From Bugula neritina (Eukaryota; Bryozoa; Gymnolaemata; Cheilostomatida; Bugulidae), in assembly GCA_964035545.1 (NCBI GenBank), contig OZ037765.1, forward strand, positions 10,472,698 through 10,536,697: DNA of 64,000 nucleotides, read 5' to 3'. Position numbers and translations under genes: made by a program. The notes under the pieces were generated by a model. The model saw nothing but the letters and a program-made list of their open reading frames with translations, was not told the DNA's origin and searched no databases. The stretch's first letter is position 1; each line of letters starts with the position of its first letter. Below, one piece after another: positions 1-12,934 of this stretch.

Positions 1-101
1 CAAAACAAAACGAATGTCAAACAGAACTAGCTGTAGGAAAAAAAACAAGAAAGTTATACAATAACAAAAATGAATATGATAATAAATGTATGATAAAAAA
101 T

Positions 102-3100
102 TCACTGCTCCAAATATGGGGCCCAAACAGCAATATTTCCAAACAAGTTGGGTCGACAGGCATTGCTGAGAGGAGGGTAGAATGGTGGCAATGCAGTTTG
201 TTGATGCTTTTGCAGTTTACCTAATAACCAAACTACAATATCAGGTCTTTCTTCACTCAAATCATGTGATTCGGTTGGATCGTTGGTAATGTTGAACAGC
301 CGAATTGCTGAATAAAACTTGCTCGTTTGGCGTGGTCGAAATGCATGATCTGAAACAGACAAGATTATAGTAATGAAATTATTAAGCACGGAGTGTTTGA
401 GAGGAACCAGGTCAATTCTGCAAGTAGCTTACTTACTGTTTACTACTGGAAGCAGTCGACTCAATTATACTAATAGTGAGCCTTAAATTATTTAATTCAA
501 AAGCTAGTTTATAGTTATGCATTTGCAAACTTTGTAAAATTTTAGCTGATGTCAAGATTATGCAGAAAGTATCATTGATAATTTTAGACTTACATTTGAA
601 AATATTCATTGCGGGGTCAGGTACAACGCCCATGAATCCAACTTCACCAGTCATAAGTTTCCAGTCTCCAGATCTAATAGCAGCAAGTTGGTTAATGTGG
701 AAAGGTTGTGCAGCTGGAAGAGTAGTAGTAGCAGGAGTGGGTGTGGTGGTAGTTGTAGTAGTTGGAGTGGTTGTAGTAGTAGCGGTAGTTGTTGTTGATG
801 GAGTGGTTGTAGTGGTAGTTGTTGTAGTTGTAGTAGTAGTTGTTTTTGTGGTAGGTTCCTGTGTTGGAGATTGGGAAATAAAATTATTTTCCACTTCTTC
901 AAATGCTTCTTTTAAAGAAGGAGAGCTAGAGGATCCTATATCAAAGCCAGTGCTCACATTTTGACTTTCTGGTTGGAAGGTGGTTGACTCAACAGTCATA
1001 TTATTCATTAAGACCAACGGCAACGCACTTCTTCTAAATCTTCTATTTCGATGGCGGCGCTTCTGCCTTCGTCCCCGTTTCTCCCCTCGTCCCCGTCTTC
1101 TACTGCCCATAGGAACTCCAACACTAAGTGGGTCAATGTTGTAGATGATCTCCTACAGAATTTGTAAAGTGAAATATTCTAGAGTTATTCTGAGTAACAT
1201 AGTGTAGTAACCACATTCAGACTGCTAACTTATGTCAAGTTTGTTCAATTTTTGCTGTATTATAAAAAATAAATAGAGCATTCTGTGAAGGCATATCCAA
1301 AGTAAAAACCTAAAAATTATATCTGTAATTGTGGAGTCTTGCATAAAACATTCAACTGCATGTAAAACATTATAATTTGTTGTTCAGCACAGCTTCCAAA
1401 AGTGCAAGTATAAAAAAGCTACATTTTTAATTATTTTTGTAGCAACAATTTAATAATGAAGCATTAATTTTATTATTGATTTATTTGTAGTTATTTTGTT
1501 GCACTAAGAACTTGGAGTTATTACACTTTACTAACCGTTCTAGCATCAGTTGCACCATTACTCAAAGTCTCCCATTGGTTAATACTATCATGGTTGCTTA
1601 GTTTCCCACCAGCTAAATGAACAAATGTTGCTTTCCAATCCGAAATGTGCACCAGAGAGTTGGAAACACCAACATTCTTTACAAGAGGTCCTGAGATTAG
1701 GGCTACACCTTTTATACCTGCAGTTACAAATAATATAACTGGCTCAATACCTGCAGTTACATAGGCCTATATCACAACTGATAAAATGCCAAAATTTGTT
1801 TTAATGGGTGTTTTATAACTAAGTTACATTAGGTTATTGTTTTCATATATTATTTATGATTTTCATTTCGCAATAGTAAAAATAAGTGACTTCTTATTCA
1901 AATGTGAAAGAAAAATACGTATCGTTTTCTGCAACATTGACCGACAACTCCAATTTTTTTTTTATTAGTAAACACAATAATCCATTATATGTTTCAACAA
2001 GTCTCGAAACAACAAACTGACTAAGAAATGCTGCTGCTGACCTGCTTCGTAGTAAGTGCCTTTGTTTCCCCTTAGGGGATAATTACTGGCTCCACCACTG
2101 AGAGCTTGGCCACCATTGTCTGTGGAGAAGACAATTACCGTTTCCTGCATCATATTACTTTCTTCTAGTTTTCGAACAATTGAACCAATAGCATCATCCA
2201 TGGCTGAAAAATCAATAACATAGCATTGATTAATGATCAATATTCACATGTGCAGCTACATGTTACATAGAAAATAAATGAGTATATTGTATTCAATTTT
2301 ATTTTCAACAAAATCTTTACTGCTTTATACACTTTATTAATGCACCCAGCTTAATTGTAACCAGTTGCTAGCTAATCAGTTTCAGTTTTTCAAACACTTT
2401 AAATTGTGTATATACATATGCATTAAAATTTGATATGGTTACACACACGTAGTAGATACCCGATTATTATACATTTCAACACTGTATTACCAATGGTACG
2501 GTACAAGATAATCAGAGTTTACCTGTTACCATGGCTGCGTAGTTTCTTCTAGATTTAATTGGGATGTGTTGATATCTTCTAATGTACCCCCTGGGAGCCT
2601 GTAGCATATACAAGAAAAAATTTAGAAATTGTAATTTTTCAAACACAATCACTGCTAGTTTAGCACTTGTAGGAAAATAGTTTTTATATCGAAATGATGC
2701 CGAAACCTGAAACCTTTCAATTGCAGGTTATAGCTCAATCAACTATATATAAAACAATATATAAAAAGCATTTAAAATTCTTTACAAAATTTAAAATGAT
2801 TCTTTCAACTGTCAGCACTGTATAGATAAAATAAACATAGGTCAAGTGTCACAGTGAACAGTTTGGAAAATTAATATTTATAGAGACCAGGTTTAATGAA
2901 GCTACAGAGTTGCTTGAAGCTAGACGCAACCCTCAAGTGGTAGTTGAGGTGACAGAAAGAAAAACAGACATATAATCAATATGTTTAGATGTGTCTGCAT
3001 TATAGAAGTCTTTCTGTCTGTGTGTGTGTCTGTCTGTCTAATTAGAACCAAAGTGGCGTTCATAGCTAATCTTCTACAGCCTATACTTATGGTCACTCTA

Positions 3101-6100
3101 ACAAATATAGCCTATAATTAAAAAATTTTTGAGAGTTTGAAAATGCAGGTAAATCATAAATTCATAAACAAATTTGAACGACTTGCATAGTTTGTCAAAT
3201 TTACCTTTTATATAAATAGATTTATTGGTACTAAGTTAAGTGACCTGATCTAAGAAATATGATAAGCTCTATAAATACCACAAGCTCTGTAATTCATCAC
3301 ACTAATGTGAGTTTTGGCACATGAAGTACCAAAATAGATTAGGAGATTATAGAATTAATAGAAATTAGAAATGACTTGCATAAAGTCTGCCTTGTGAAAT
3401 ATTATAAAATAAGAATTAAATAAGGCTGTAATAATTTATGGCTATTTGGACATCCTTTCGTAACAGTAAGGCAGGAAATAGATTATAGTTTCCTTAATAG
3501 ACCTTCTACTTCAAGTTGCACAAGTCTTATATATAATTACTGTTTGTAGGTAACAGCGTGGCGCTACAAACTCATACTTATATACGTATTGTAGAGTCAA
3601 CTGAGCTTTCTATAATTAGATACCAAACTAGATTATAATTATTAGTTCATTTCCAATGTCATCACTAACTTGCATAAAGTAATATGAAATTTATTTAACT
3701 TTAAAAGTTATAAAAGCAATGATAATTTATGAGGAAAGTTTTTATTACCTGGCAGTGATACACATAAGCAGGCCAAGAAATCCTAATGTTTAATGTTATA
3801 TTTATTGCTTATCCTTAGGAAAACTGTTGTGATTTTAGCAAAAAAACATTACCACTATTTTACATCATTAGTCAAAGAAACTATCATTTTTGTCCAAGAG
3901 AATTTAAACTCTATTTTATAGATAGAAAAAATTAAACTATTTAAATTTTAATATGTAAACCTTTGAAAACCTAATAAACCCAATATTTATAAAATTAGAA
4001 CAAATTGAAAATGAAAATAAAATTTTGCAAGTAGAACTTGATGAGTATACTATACCTGGGTTGGTGTATGAGGAGCTTGAAAAGATAGGAACATAAACAT
4101 CGGTAATCCATTCTGGCTGTGTTCATCAATAACTTCATGGGCTCTTCTTTCATAGTAAAAAGTGGAGTACTGGCCAGAGGCTCCTGGGTTTGGGGTTGTG
4201 TCGTTGTAGAAATCCAGAACCTTCTTTCCTTTAAACCCTCTTTATAAGTACAATAAAAACTAGTACAGTATACCAGTCTATCACTGACAATAGTTATGCA
4301 CATCACTGCTATAATTTAAAAAAAGAAATTTCATTACAAAACATCTTGGAGCTAATCTCGCAGCTGCTATGAATGCTACGGTTTATACACTAAAGTCAAA
4401 TACACAGTTTCACAGGTCAGTGTATCCAATCACATCATTAGAATAAATAAAATATTGTTATATTTAAACAAATAAAACATAATAAATTCATATAACATGG
4501 TTGTGCATTTTTGTAACCTTTATCAATTTATATTTACCTCCATACACTATAAATAATCTACTGCAAATTTTTACACTCATAAATGTTTGCTGTTTGTATG
4601 TAATACTGTAAAATTTTGGCTTGAGTTAAAATATTTCAACAATGAATATAAACTTAAGAATCAAAATATGCTTTAATATATATTCTATTCTTTTAATAAT
4701 AAATATTATGAATAAATAAAATGTAGTGAAAAATACACTCTAAATCTTATTTATATGTATAAAACAATCTTATAAATAATTTTGTAAAAATATCGGTGGG
4801 CTATAGTTTACAAAAGTAAATTTTCTAGCGCTTAAATAAAGCTTTATAAACTATGACTAAGTAATATATAAGTAAAACAATGCATTATAACAATCTCATA
4901 GTTGCACACTCGCAGATTTGTATTTATTGAGGAAGACAATACACATGATCAAAAATCTATTGGATCAATAATAGATCAATGATGATGAATCAACGAGTCT
5001 ATCATAAAATAGTTTCCTTGTTTAGCGCCAACTAGGGATTAGTGTCACCCACAGACTAATCTAAATACAAAATCTTCAGCAACAGTACTACCAAAAAGTA
5101 GTTCCCTCTATATTTACGGCAGAATAGCTCGATGTCTTCCCCGACTAGTGGTTTGTGTGATATAATAGCTATACTTCAGCAATGTGCTATAACTTAGAGG
5201 ATATTTTTTGTGGAAGTGGACAGAATAAATCCTAAAGCCAGTGGCATAATTTAGCTCATATTGCAGAAAGTCCCATGATTAAACAGGCATATACACTGAT
5301 AAACAAGCGGATTAAAATTTTATTTTCAAGTTATCGTATAGGTTATGGCACATGGGAATTGTGTAAAGTGCCACACGATGTATATGCAAAAAGTTACTTT
5401 CGCAATGAGCATTTATAGCTGTTGTCTACCAGTTTTACCAAATAAGCTGTTTTCCCTTTGTTGGTAAGATGTAATATGTTTTAAAAAAGTATGCAATACA
5501 AGTGTTACATACTTTAATCCTTACACTGTTTTCTTGCGGAGCAGTGGGAACAGAGTTTTAATTTACTGCAGTATGAGACTTTCATCACCCCCCCCCCCCT
5601 CCAAAAAAACAACTCACCAGTTTTACAAGGAAGTTGCTAAGTTACAATATCTTAATCTATCTTGCCGCTACAAGCACCTATCCAGCTGCTTATAGATAGA
5701 ATAGACCAAGCTCTTATAGTAAAGTTTCTCTATCTAAGGTCGGGCTGGAGGAAACAGTAAATGTCTACTCAGTGCATTTAGGTCTCGCAAAAGTTTAAAG
5801 TCTCACTGCAAACAAATGTAACATCCATATAAAATCGTTTGTATTATTTGGCTAGTTCTTACTTTTTGTGTGTGAAGTGATCACCCAATCCATTGAGCAT
5901 TCCTCTGAAAGAGTCAAAACCTCTGTTGGTTGGCAAGTAGTCAGGAGTATGGAATCCACCGTGCCATTTACCTGCGAAGTAGATTTATAAAAGTCTGTAA
6001 TTTATAAGAAAGTATGTTTGAAGTATAAACTTTATTTGATTTACTCACTCGCATACTTATATCCTGGCTCATTGATCTCTAAGGGGTAGATATTAAAATC

Positions 6101-8207
6101 AATTATAAACACATATATGAGCATTTTTAACCTTTTCATAGGTAATGAGGTCATTTCTCATGTATATAGTCTAAGAATTTAAGATAAAATCACAAGTAAA
6201 ACATGGAAGAAGTCAATTTAAAATTCATTTTCATGCCTCATATTCACAAACTAACAATCTTTAAAATTGATTTAAAGTCATAACACGATTATTTATGGTA
6301 GGTTAATGCTTTGAAATCACCCTAAAAGATTAAAATTATTATTGCAAAACATGTTTTTGATGCATTTGCATTTACTCAGTCACATCTAAAAGGATGCAGG
6401 AAAGAAAGCTGTCCACTGATGTACTGTAACACATCATATTATTATTTGGTTGATATTCTTTTAGCAGTTCCATTTATTACACAATTATGGTATAAACGTT
6501 AGCAAATTGACAAAACTGAAGGATAACAGTAAATTATAAACAATGAAGCCTGTTCAACTAACCAATTAGATGGTTCTTGTAGCCTAAGTCCCTCAATTCA
6601 TCAGCTATGGTTGTCTCTGATAAGGGAATCCCACTTGGTCTACAAGGCTGGAGGTTCTTGTGTTGCAGGCCAAGATGAGTGAGATATCTACCTGCAGTGA
6701 ATAGTATTATGTCTCACATGTTATATTTCTTTGGTAATGAACTCAGCAAAACATAGTATTTTGCAAAGCTAAATAATTAAAACATGGAGTTTGAAAAGAT
6801 AACATGCCAACTAGTTTCTTGTAGCCTATTATAAAAACTATAAACGTGCCTCAATAAAGTCTTGGATCATAATTTAATAATATTACCTCCAAATTAAAAT
6901 ATTGGCATAAATTAAATAAAATAAAAAACTTTGGAAAATTATGGCTACTATATAAACCAGTGGAATAAACATTATGGAAAAATAATAAATTCTTAGTAAA
7001 ATTACAAGCAATTAAAAATCAGCTATTATTGATTGACTCAGCATGCAGATGAGTCATGGAATGCCAGTGTTGACTGAAATCCTTGCGCCTAGATTATAAA
7101 CTTATTCCAATTATGAAGCAATGCAAGTAGATGCTGATTTATATGCAGTATAGGTATGGACTTAGCAAATCTAAGACAACTTAATTTACCTGTCAGGAAT
7201 TGTGCTCGAGATGGGCCACAATTTGGTGCTGTGTAATAATTATTAAGGATAACACCTTTGGCTGCCAAACTGTCAATATTTGGTGTAGAAATATCCCCAT
7301 TATGGAATCCTACGTCATTCCAGCCCAAGTCATCAGCCATTATCATGATTATGTGTGGCTTTGTAGGAGTTAGAGAGGAGCATAGTGGCAACAGAAGGTG
7401 CAAAAGGAGAACCTGTATGTTACAATATATTCACTATTATTGAAGTTTAAATAAATTGTAAGTATCCGAGTGATAATTTATCTTAATAACATAATTTACT
7501 ACACTTTATAAATGCTGCCAAGTTCCTGGCTTTGTTGCGACTGGTCACATACGTGTATGTGTGCTTAAAGATTTTCAAAGTCATAATTCAAATAATATAA
7601 GTTTATGTAAAGAAAACTTTGTAAATTTTTGTGCTTTGTGTGATAAGAGGTAAGTTCAAAATAGCTGATAAAAATCACAGATGTACCTATAGCAACCTTG
7701 AGATAAAACGTGCTCAACCAATGCATAAAATTTATTTCATGAAGTAGGTATAGGAAATAAGAGGAACACAGTGCAAATAAATTTGTAATTTGAATACAAT
7801 GTTGGATAATCGCCAATTTTGATAGATAATAATATACACATATAGCAACTGTGTAGAACTTTTACTATTTGAAAAGTGTGATACAGGCTCTGGCAAAATT
7901 CATATCTGTGCAACTGTGATATTGTTATAACTTTTGTATTAAATTTATATTATTTTTCGATTTTAGACACTTTTAAAATTGCTCACTTTGTACATGTAAT
8001 TGCTAAAGCATTGTGTAATCTTAAACTGCTGTAGCTTTGTTATGAGTTTGCTGATCACACTCTTACACATCAAGTATTGTAAATCAGGTTTTGTTTTGGG
8101 TTTGAGTACATCAGTTAACAAGTTTTGTGCTACAGTCTAGTTTAAAGCTTTATTAGGTATTCTATTAAGAGCTAAAAGCTTACCTGGAGAAAGTGTGGTG
8201 AGGTCAT
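102..8207 (-). CDS. ARSB: Arylsulfatase B-like sulfatase, paralogue 1 (10 coding exons, 631 aa)
   Basis: Secreted or lysosomal sulfatase of the ARSB/I/J type, expected to remove sulfate esters from glycosaminoglycans; the substrate is inferred from the family. Coding exons on the minus strand: 8184-8207, 7190-7412, 6563-6691, 5863-5971, 4056-4239, 2523-2598, 2042-2203, 1536-1717, 594-1152, 102-349. All junctions are GT-AG and the 1,896 nt close in frame. Visible active-site residues: Asp35-Asp36 in the MADDLGWND motif, the formylglycine Cys73 in CGPSR with Arg77, Lys127 and His129 in KWHGG, Asp277-Asn278 in STDNGG, and Lys296 in PLRGNKG. The C-terminus ends in VWAPYLEQ, matching the ARSB-like VWGPW/Y ending. 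Exons 3 to 8 have the same lengths as in the upstream paralogue (129, 109, 184, 76, 162, 182 nt). Exon 9 is 342 nt longer and encodes a basic plus Thr-rich insert. No AATAAA was found in the 101 bases after the stop. Confidence 0.9.
594..1152 (-). CDS. ARSB: Enlarged exon 9 of paralogue 1: basic and poly-Thr insert
   Basis: The exon starts [12 protein letters not shown] and ends with the conserved [18 protein letters not shown] stretch, as in paralogue 2. Between them lie about 114 extra residues. First comes an Arg/Lys-rich segment (residues about 380-405) with several R-x-K/R-R sites. A Ser/Glu-rich linker follows, and then a run of about 45 residues that is almost pure Thr with some Pro and Ala (about 463-509), mucin-like and probably O-glycosylated. 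The insert falls in the ARSB loop between the NIDP strand and the AIRxGDWKL strand. The antisense reading frame through it is only a shadow of the triplet repeat. Confidence 0.85.
8184..8207 (-). CDS. ARSB: First coding exon of sulfatase paralogue 1 (start of signal peptide)
   Basis: This 24-nt exon encodes MTSPHFLQ and ends CAG before GTAAGC. It is phase 0 and joins the exon ending at 7412, whose first codons read [13 protein letters not shown]. Together they make a normal hydrophobic signal peptide directly before the catalytic domain ([10 protein letters not shown]). The start was chosen because exon 2 has no ATG upstream of the sulfatase core, and because paralogue 2 has the same layout, with a 21-nt phase-0 first exon. 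The intron is about 770 bp. Confidence 0.7.
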
Positions 8208-9397
8208 TCTATCTGTTTATCTCTATGCCTTGTGCTCCAACTAATATATGTTTATTATATATATGTGTGACCAAGTCAACTTATACAGCATGCATATAAT
8301 ATGCTATTTTGGGTTATATCTGGTAAGGATGTTGCTGTGTGATTGGAAGAACTAGTTATGATCATTCAACCATCTCAAGCACATGTAATTGGATTTTGAA
8401 GATAAGACATTTTCTGGAAGTGTGCCGAACGTGATTGATGACTTGATTGAACCAGATTTGCTAATAAGACTTTTTTCCAAAACACATTTATACCCACCAT
8501 AGCAACTATAGAAAAAACATCAATCTGTATTTGCAAAGTTACTAAGCTGAAATATTCCTTAGTAATTTCATAGGGCTATATAAACTTTTTGTTGTGGCTT
8601 TTTGTAGAGTTTTTTCCACTTAATTAAATGGTATTATTGGTTGATCTCTGTATTTTATTATAAATGACATGTATGTTTTTCAATTAAAAGTCAAAAAATG
8701 GTTGGTGAAAACATATTGAGTAAAATCTTGCTATGAACTTCCAGTTTGCATGAGTTTCACCTAGCTCGAAGTTACAAGACGTGCTTATAACCTATGAGAG
8801 TGCAACTTCTATAGTCAGGATTTTATTACAGATAAAAGAATTGTCTAATTAAAAGTGGCACGCGAGTCTATTAGTTGGATTAGGTATTTTAATTATATTA
8901 ATGTGGCACATGGCAGATTGAGGGTTTAGAGTGAAGTGCTGATAATTAAACTTGTAAAATAAAAGCAAGTTCATGACTTTTCGCCATAAATTTGGATTAT
9001 TTATGTTAATACCAGCTTGATTTAAGCAGATATTAACAAACACAGTCTGTTGATATACCAATTTATTACAACGTATGCAATATTACTTATTATTGAAGAT
9101 GCAATTGGTATCATATATTTTATTATGGGAACTGCTCAAAAGCATTGAGTATTGCAGGAATCTTTCAAAATTGATTAGTCATATCAGCTTTTTTAATATC
9201 TAAGCTTAATGTATTCTCCTTTTCAATATCTTGATACATTAGGTGCATAGCATTGATATTTATGTAGTGAGCTACTGATTGTTATAAGTAGGATCAAATC
9301 ACTTCAAATCTATTTTAACTCTGAACTGCATAGAATGGATTAACAAATGCATGTGAATATTTCACACATCGATGGCAAGTTGCTATGTAGTGTATAA
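8208..9397. other. Intergenic region upstream of sulfatase paralogue 1
   Basis: AT-rich sequence without a coding pattern that I can support. It must contain the promoter of paralogue 1, but I see no convincing TATA box or CpG cluster. Short ORFs here have no family resemblance. Confidence 0.5.
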
Positions 9398-9812
9398 GCC
9401 TAGGGCCACACTGTGCGTATTTTCGAATGCAAAAATTGAAATCACAAATAGCAAAGGTGTCCACTGTACGCGTTGAAAAAAACATTGGAACTTGTCGCTC
9501 AGCATTCTGAACGCAAGTGCGAATCGTCTCTGTCGTCGTCACCTGATTGGCTGGTTGTTATTTAGCAAGCCCAATTTCTTTATTTTAGTGCTACATTCCA
9601 GTAAATTGTGTTTTATTGAAAGCAAGTGAGATTTAAAAATAAAAACTTCATTTATCCCGCACTTGTAGCCATAGCAACAAGGCGAGCAGTAAAATTAAAT
9701 GCAAATATTATTAGCTAGTAGTTTTCCGATCTCACTGACGCTACAGTGGACACCTTTGCTACTTGTGGTTTCAATTTTCGCATGCGAAAATACGCACAGT
9801 GTGGCCCTAGGC
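9398..9812. mobile_element. TIR element copy 1 (MITE-like, TAA target duplication)
   Basis: The 415-bp element begins GCCTAGGGCCACAC and ends with its reverse complement. Homology between the ends extends inward about 70 bp, with a few mismatches, through the TGCGTATTTTCG and AGCAAAGGTGTCCACTGTA segments. It is flanked by TAA at 9395-9397 and 9813-9815, read as a 3-bp target duplication. A second copy lies at 16131-16474. There is no transposase, so it is non-autonomous. A TAA duplication suits PIF/Harbinger, but the superfamily is inference. Confidence 0.85.
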
Positions 9813-10157
9813 TAAACTGGCACAGCAGTGCACATATTTTGAGAGTTTATATCATAAAGTTCTATTTATATGCTGTTATATAAAGTTGCTCAAAAGATAC
9901 AATTGAACATTACTCTATTGTCTATTTTTATAGATGTTCCTACCATTCAGGCTTTAAGTATATATACAATAAATAATATCACATTTCCCTTTTTTAAGAG
10001 TATTATGTAATATTTTAGTTAATCCCAAGAGTATTATTAGATAAATAACAGTTTTAATAAACTCTGAGAAGCAAACGTTGCTGGGTCTAAGGATGTCTGT
10101 TACATAATAAAAATAAACTTGAATAATTTCTGCACTATTATAAGTTGCTTCACGTTT

Positions 10158-10163
10158 TTTATT
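10158..10163 (-). terminator. Candidate polyadenylation signal of the BAF-like gene
   Basis: AATAAA on the minus strand about 205 bases downstream of the stop codon of the BAF-like gene. It is the nearest canonical signal and its position is reasonable. The context is AT-rich, so chance occurrence is possible. Confidence 0.4.
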
Positions 10164-10366
10164 TCAATTTCATTTCTATATAAATTCATTACAAAATATA
10201 TTGTTATATATTTACTCAAACCAAAATACTTTTTTTAGCCTCAAAAACATAATAGTAAGGCATGAAATAGCAAGATTTCAATATATTGAAAATAATATGC
10301 AACAACATTATCATTTTCTACATGTGTTCTTTGCATTAGAATGTATTCAACCTGCAACAGCCCAAT

Positions 10367-12205
10367 CTACCTCCGCAACCTACTATGAACATCCCACCAT
10401 TCTTTTATAGCGGTGGAGCAGGTGTTGACAAGTCTTGAAGAGGGTACTCCTACATCCTCCCTCAACCATAGTTTGAACTCTGTATCATCACAGTCTAACA
10501 TCAAATATTTACTCAGCAGATGTTGAATCTACAAGAGAAGAATACAAACGAATAAATATACATTTAAAGGCATGTGGTAATCCAAGCAGCCAATTAGACC
10601 GGTACAGGACGCTTGTGACTTTGAAATTGTGTATTTGGCTTAAAATTTTTACCTGGATATATTGACATCCATTCTCCATTCTTTTATTGTAGGTCTTGAA
10701 AGCTTCTGTAAAAGCAGCTCCAAGTCCTGGAATGGCCGATATTTTCTTCCTGGATATATTTTCTCTCAAAAATGCTTCCCATCTTTCGTCAGTGCCCTCT
10801 GGACCTGAACTTTGAGTGGCAGCGGAACTTCTTCTTGGCAATACATGCTTTGCTGGAGCCGGGTATATCACTCCTTTAGGCAACTATAAAAATATCATCA
10901 ATGTAATTATAAAAAAACTCAACAATATTGTGATTTAGTAGATGCAAGTGTAAAAAGCCACCATCTTTTCGCTATGTTATTTTCTACTCAGTATTTATTA
11001 ACATTGGAAAAACTACAATGTGAATAATATGCAATAGCTTTTGGTCAGTTGAAATAAAGATAGTAACCGCTTAAAACCAGCCATTACAAGGTTGTGCAAT
11101 TCAAAATTGTACTATATAGGGAGCCTTTTATTACTATGAGCTTAACTGTGTCATGTTGAAATCTATAGTAGAGCAAGATAAATCAAATTAAAAACAACCA
11201 ATCAGAAAATTTTGAAATTTGTAAAGTTCTACAGACTTACTAAAACTTGATGCGAGATACTTTTGCCAGTAAAAAGTTTCCGTACAAGCTTGGTTAAAGA
11301 ATTTATAGATAAATTGTGAATGAAATGAAGACTTGCAATTAATATTTGGTCAAAATTTCAAAAGTTATAAATAAAGTTGTTAAAATTAGTCTAACAAACC
11401 AATCATCTAGTGAAAAATAAATTTCACTTAGCTGCAGTGGCATAGCGAATGGTTTAAAACCTGTTAAAATTTCTATGGTGTGTTTACATTGAGCGCCTTT
11501 TGCGTCTTCATTTTAAGTTTAGTGGCTTCATTCAAGGTGTGGTCTTCAGAAGTGGCACTAAACACGCTGTTTCCCAGCACAGTCTGGAATGAGTCAGTAG
11601 TGATGCCTTCTTTTGACAGTTGAACTAAGTGTTCTGTCTGTATTTTTATAGCAGCAAATGCTAATACTGTGTTCTCCTAAAATCAGACATGTTCTTAATT
11701 ATGATTAGTTTCAAAATAAACTAATAAAAAGTGAACTAAAATAATTTAGCATTAAATACTTTTAGGGAGCTATTGAAGATCATTGAAATATTTTGCATAA
11801 GCACTAAACTTTTGCTGAATAAAAAGATATCAGTTTGCTGTGTGTAAGAATACAAATGTTTCAATTTTGAAGAACTAAATAGGTAATACTTTTTAATCAG
11901 CTTTAATTTAGCTTTCTACACACTTGAATTGTCTAACGTAATGAAAATTTTAATTTATCTCCTGAAAAGATAAGCTCCAAATCAACCTAATTTGCAAATA
12001 TATTTGTTTTAAAAGAAAAATTTGTTGAGTTTAAATAAAAACATAAGCTTCAGTTTGGTATTAAATTATTAATTAAAGTAAAATCAAAGAACTTCAAGGT
12101 TTAGCACTGCATAAGTAAACCTATAGGTAAAGTTTAGATAAGTTTTTTAGGTCTAGAAACATAAAATAATTTTTTAATGATTAACAGTAAATAACTTACC
12201 TCCAT
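10367..12205 (-). CDS. BAF-domain-like protein with N-terminal extension (195 aa, 4 exons)
   Basis: Coding exons: 12200-12205 (ATG GAG), 11488-11676, 10653-10883, 10367-10528. All are phase 0 with GT-AG junctions and together give 588 nt. Residues 1-100 are a novel-looking, partly helical N-terminus followed by a low-complexity Ser/Thr/Pro hinge. From about residue 105 it resembles barrier-to-autointegration factor. The segment ISAIPGLGAAFTEAF matches the BAF helix-hairpin-helix (SLAGIG type). The C-terminal FKLWLRED and IKEWWDVH match the two Trp-containing helices of BAF (FREWLKD and LREWCDAF). BAF proper is about 89 aa and binds DNA, LEM proteins and lamins. This protein is twice as long, so its role is uncertain. 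The six-nucleotide first coding exon is the weakest part: it fits phase and splice consensus but is very short. The gene sits between two sulfatase genes on the same strand. Confidence 0.65.
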
Positions 12206-12934
12206 GAAATATAGTACTGTTTTGAGAGAATGACTAATGAGCCTTTCAAAGCTTCTAGTTCACTGAAAGCTGATGTAGCTATCAAAGAAAGCTTCTTTAA
12301 TTTGTTTTAATAGCTTTCAGCTTTAAAGCCAAATATAACTAAAAGCTGATAAAGCTTTTATAAATATGTTAGCTTTTTTAGTTTGTTTTAAACTCTAGAC
12401 TATTGTTTATTGTGCAATGGCGTGTCAAAATATTATTTTTTAGTGTTATGTTTCCTCCAAAGTTTTTTTCAATATATGCAAATTGAAACTACTGTAAAAG
12501 CTATTTTCAATAGTTTTTAGGGTCGCTGCACTTTTTTGAAAATGCTGGTTGCTGCATAAATGACTGTGATTTGTTTAACATACATAATATATTTACCGTT
12601 TGCTTTAACAATGCTTCTTAAGCAACATAGTTGACATGAAATATCAAAGTCAAAAATTACACACTAATAAACTAAAATACAAATATAAAAATAACTAGTT
12701 GTGAGTGTTTTCTAATAAAAACAATAATATCAAATAAAATATCACGTTTTAAACAAAACGAGCTATTAATATGAGCATTAATGAACCAATGCACACCACC
12801 AAATCTTTCTAACTCCACCATCAGTTCAGCACTAAAGCAGAGTTTGCTTATTCAAAACAGCGCACTGTATAATTTGCAGCAATCATGACAACAACTACCA
12901 TAAGTTGTGATGTAGGGCTTCTTTCCAATATCTA
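12206..12934. other. Intergenic region between the BAF-like gene and sulfatase paralogue 2
   Basis: 730 bp with no coding signal. An AATAAA on the minus strand at 12406-12411 could serve sulfatase paralogue 2, although it is about 525 bases past the stop. The segment 12243-12375, just upstream of the BAF-like start, is packed with AAAGCT/AGCTTT motifs, including two GAAAGCTTC-like cores resembling inverted GAA units. A regulatory role is possible but unproven. Confidence 0.4.

Noticed and set aside
560-964. Plus-strand ORF rich in Val
   Set aside because: It is the antisense reading of the poly-Thr insert of sulfatase paralogue 1. The minus strand continues in frame on both sides into conserved sulfatase sequence.
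9315-9542. Minus-strand ORF starting MTTTETI (and its copy at 16065-16274)
   Set aside because: It lies within the TIR element and is not preserved between the two copies beyond the repeated DNA. It has no transposase motif.
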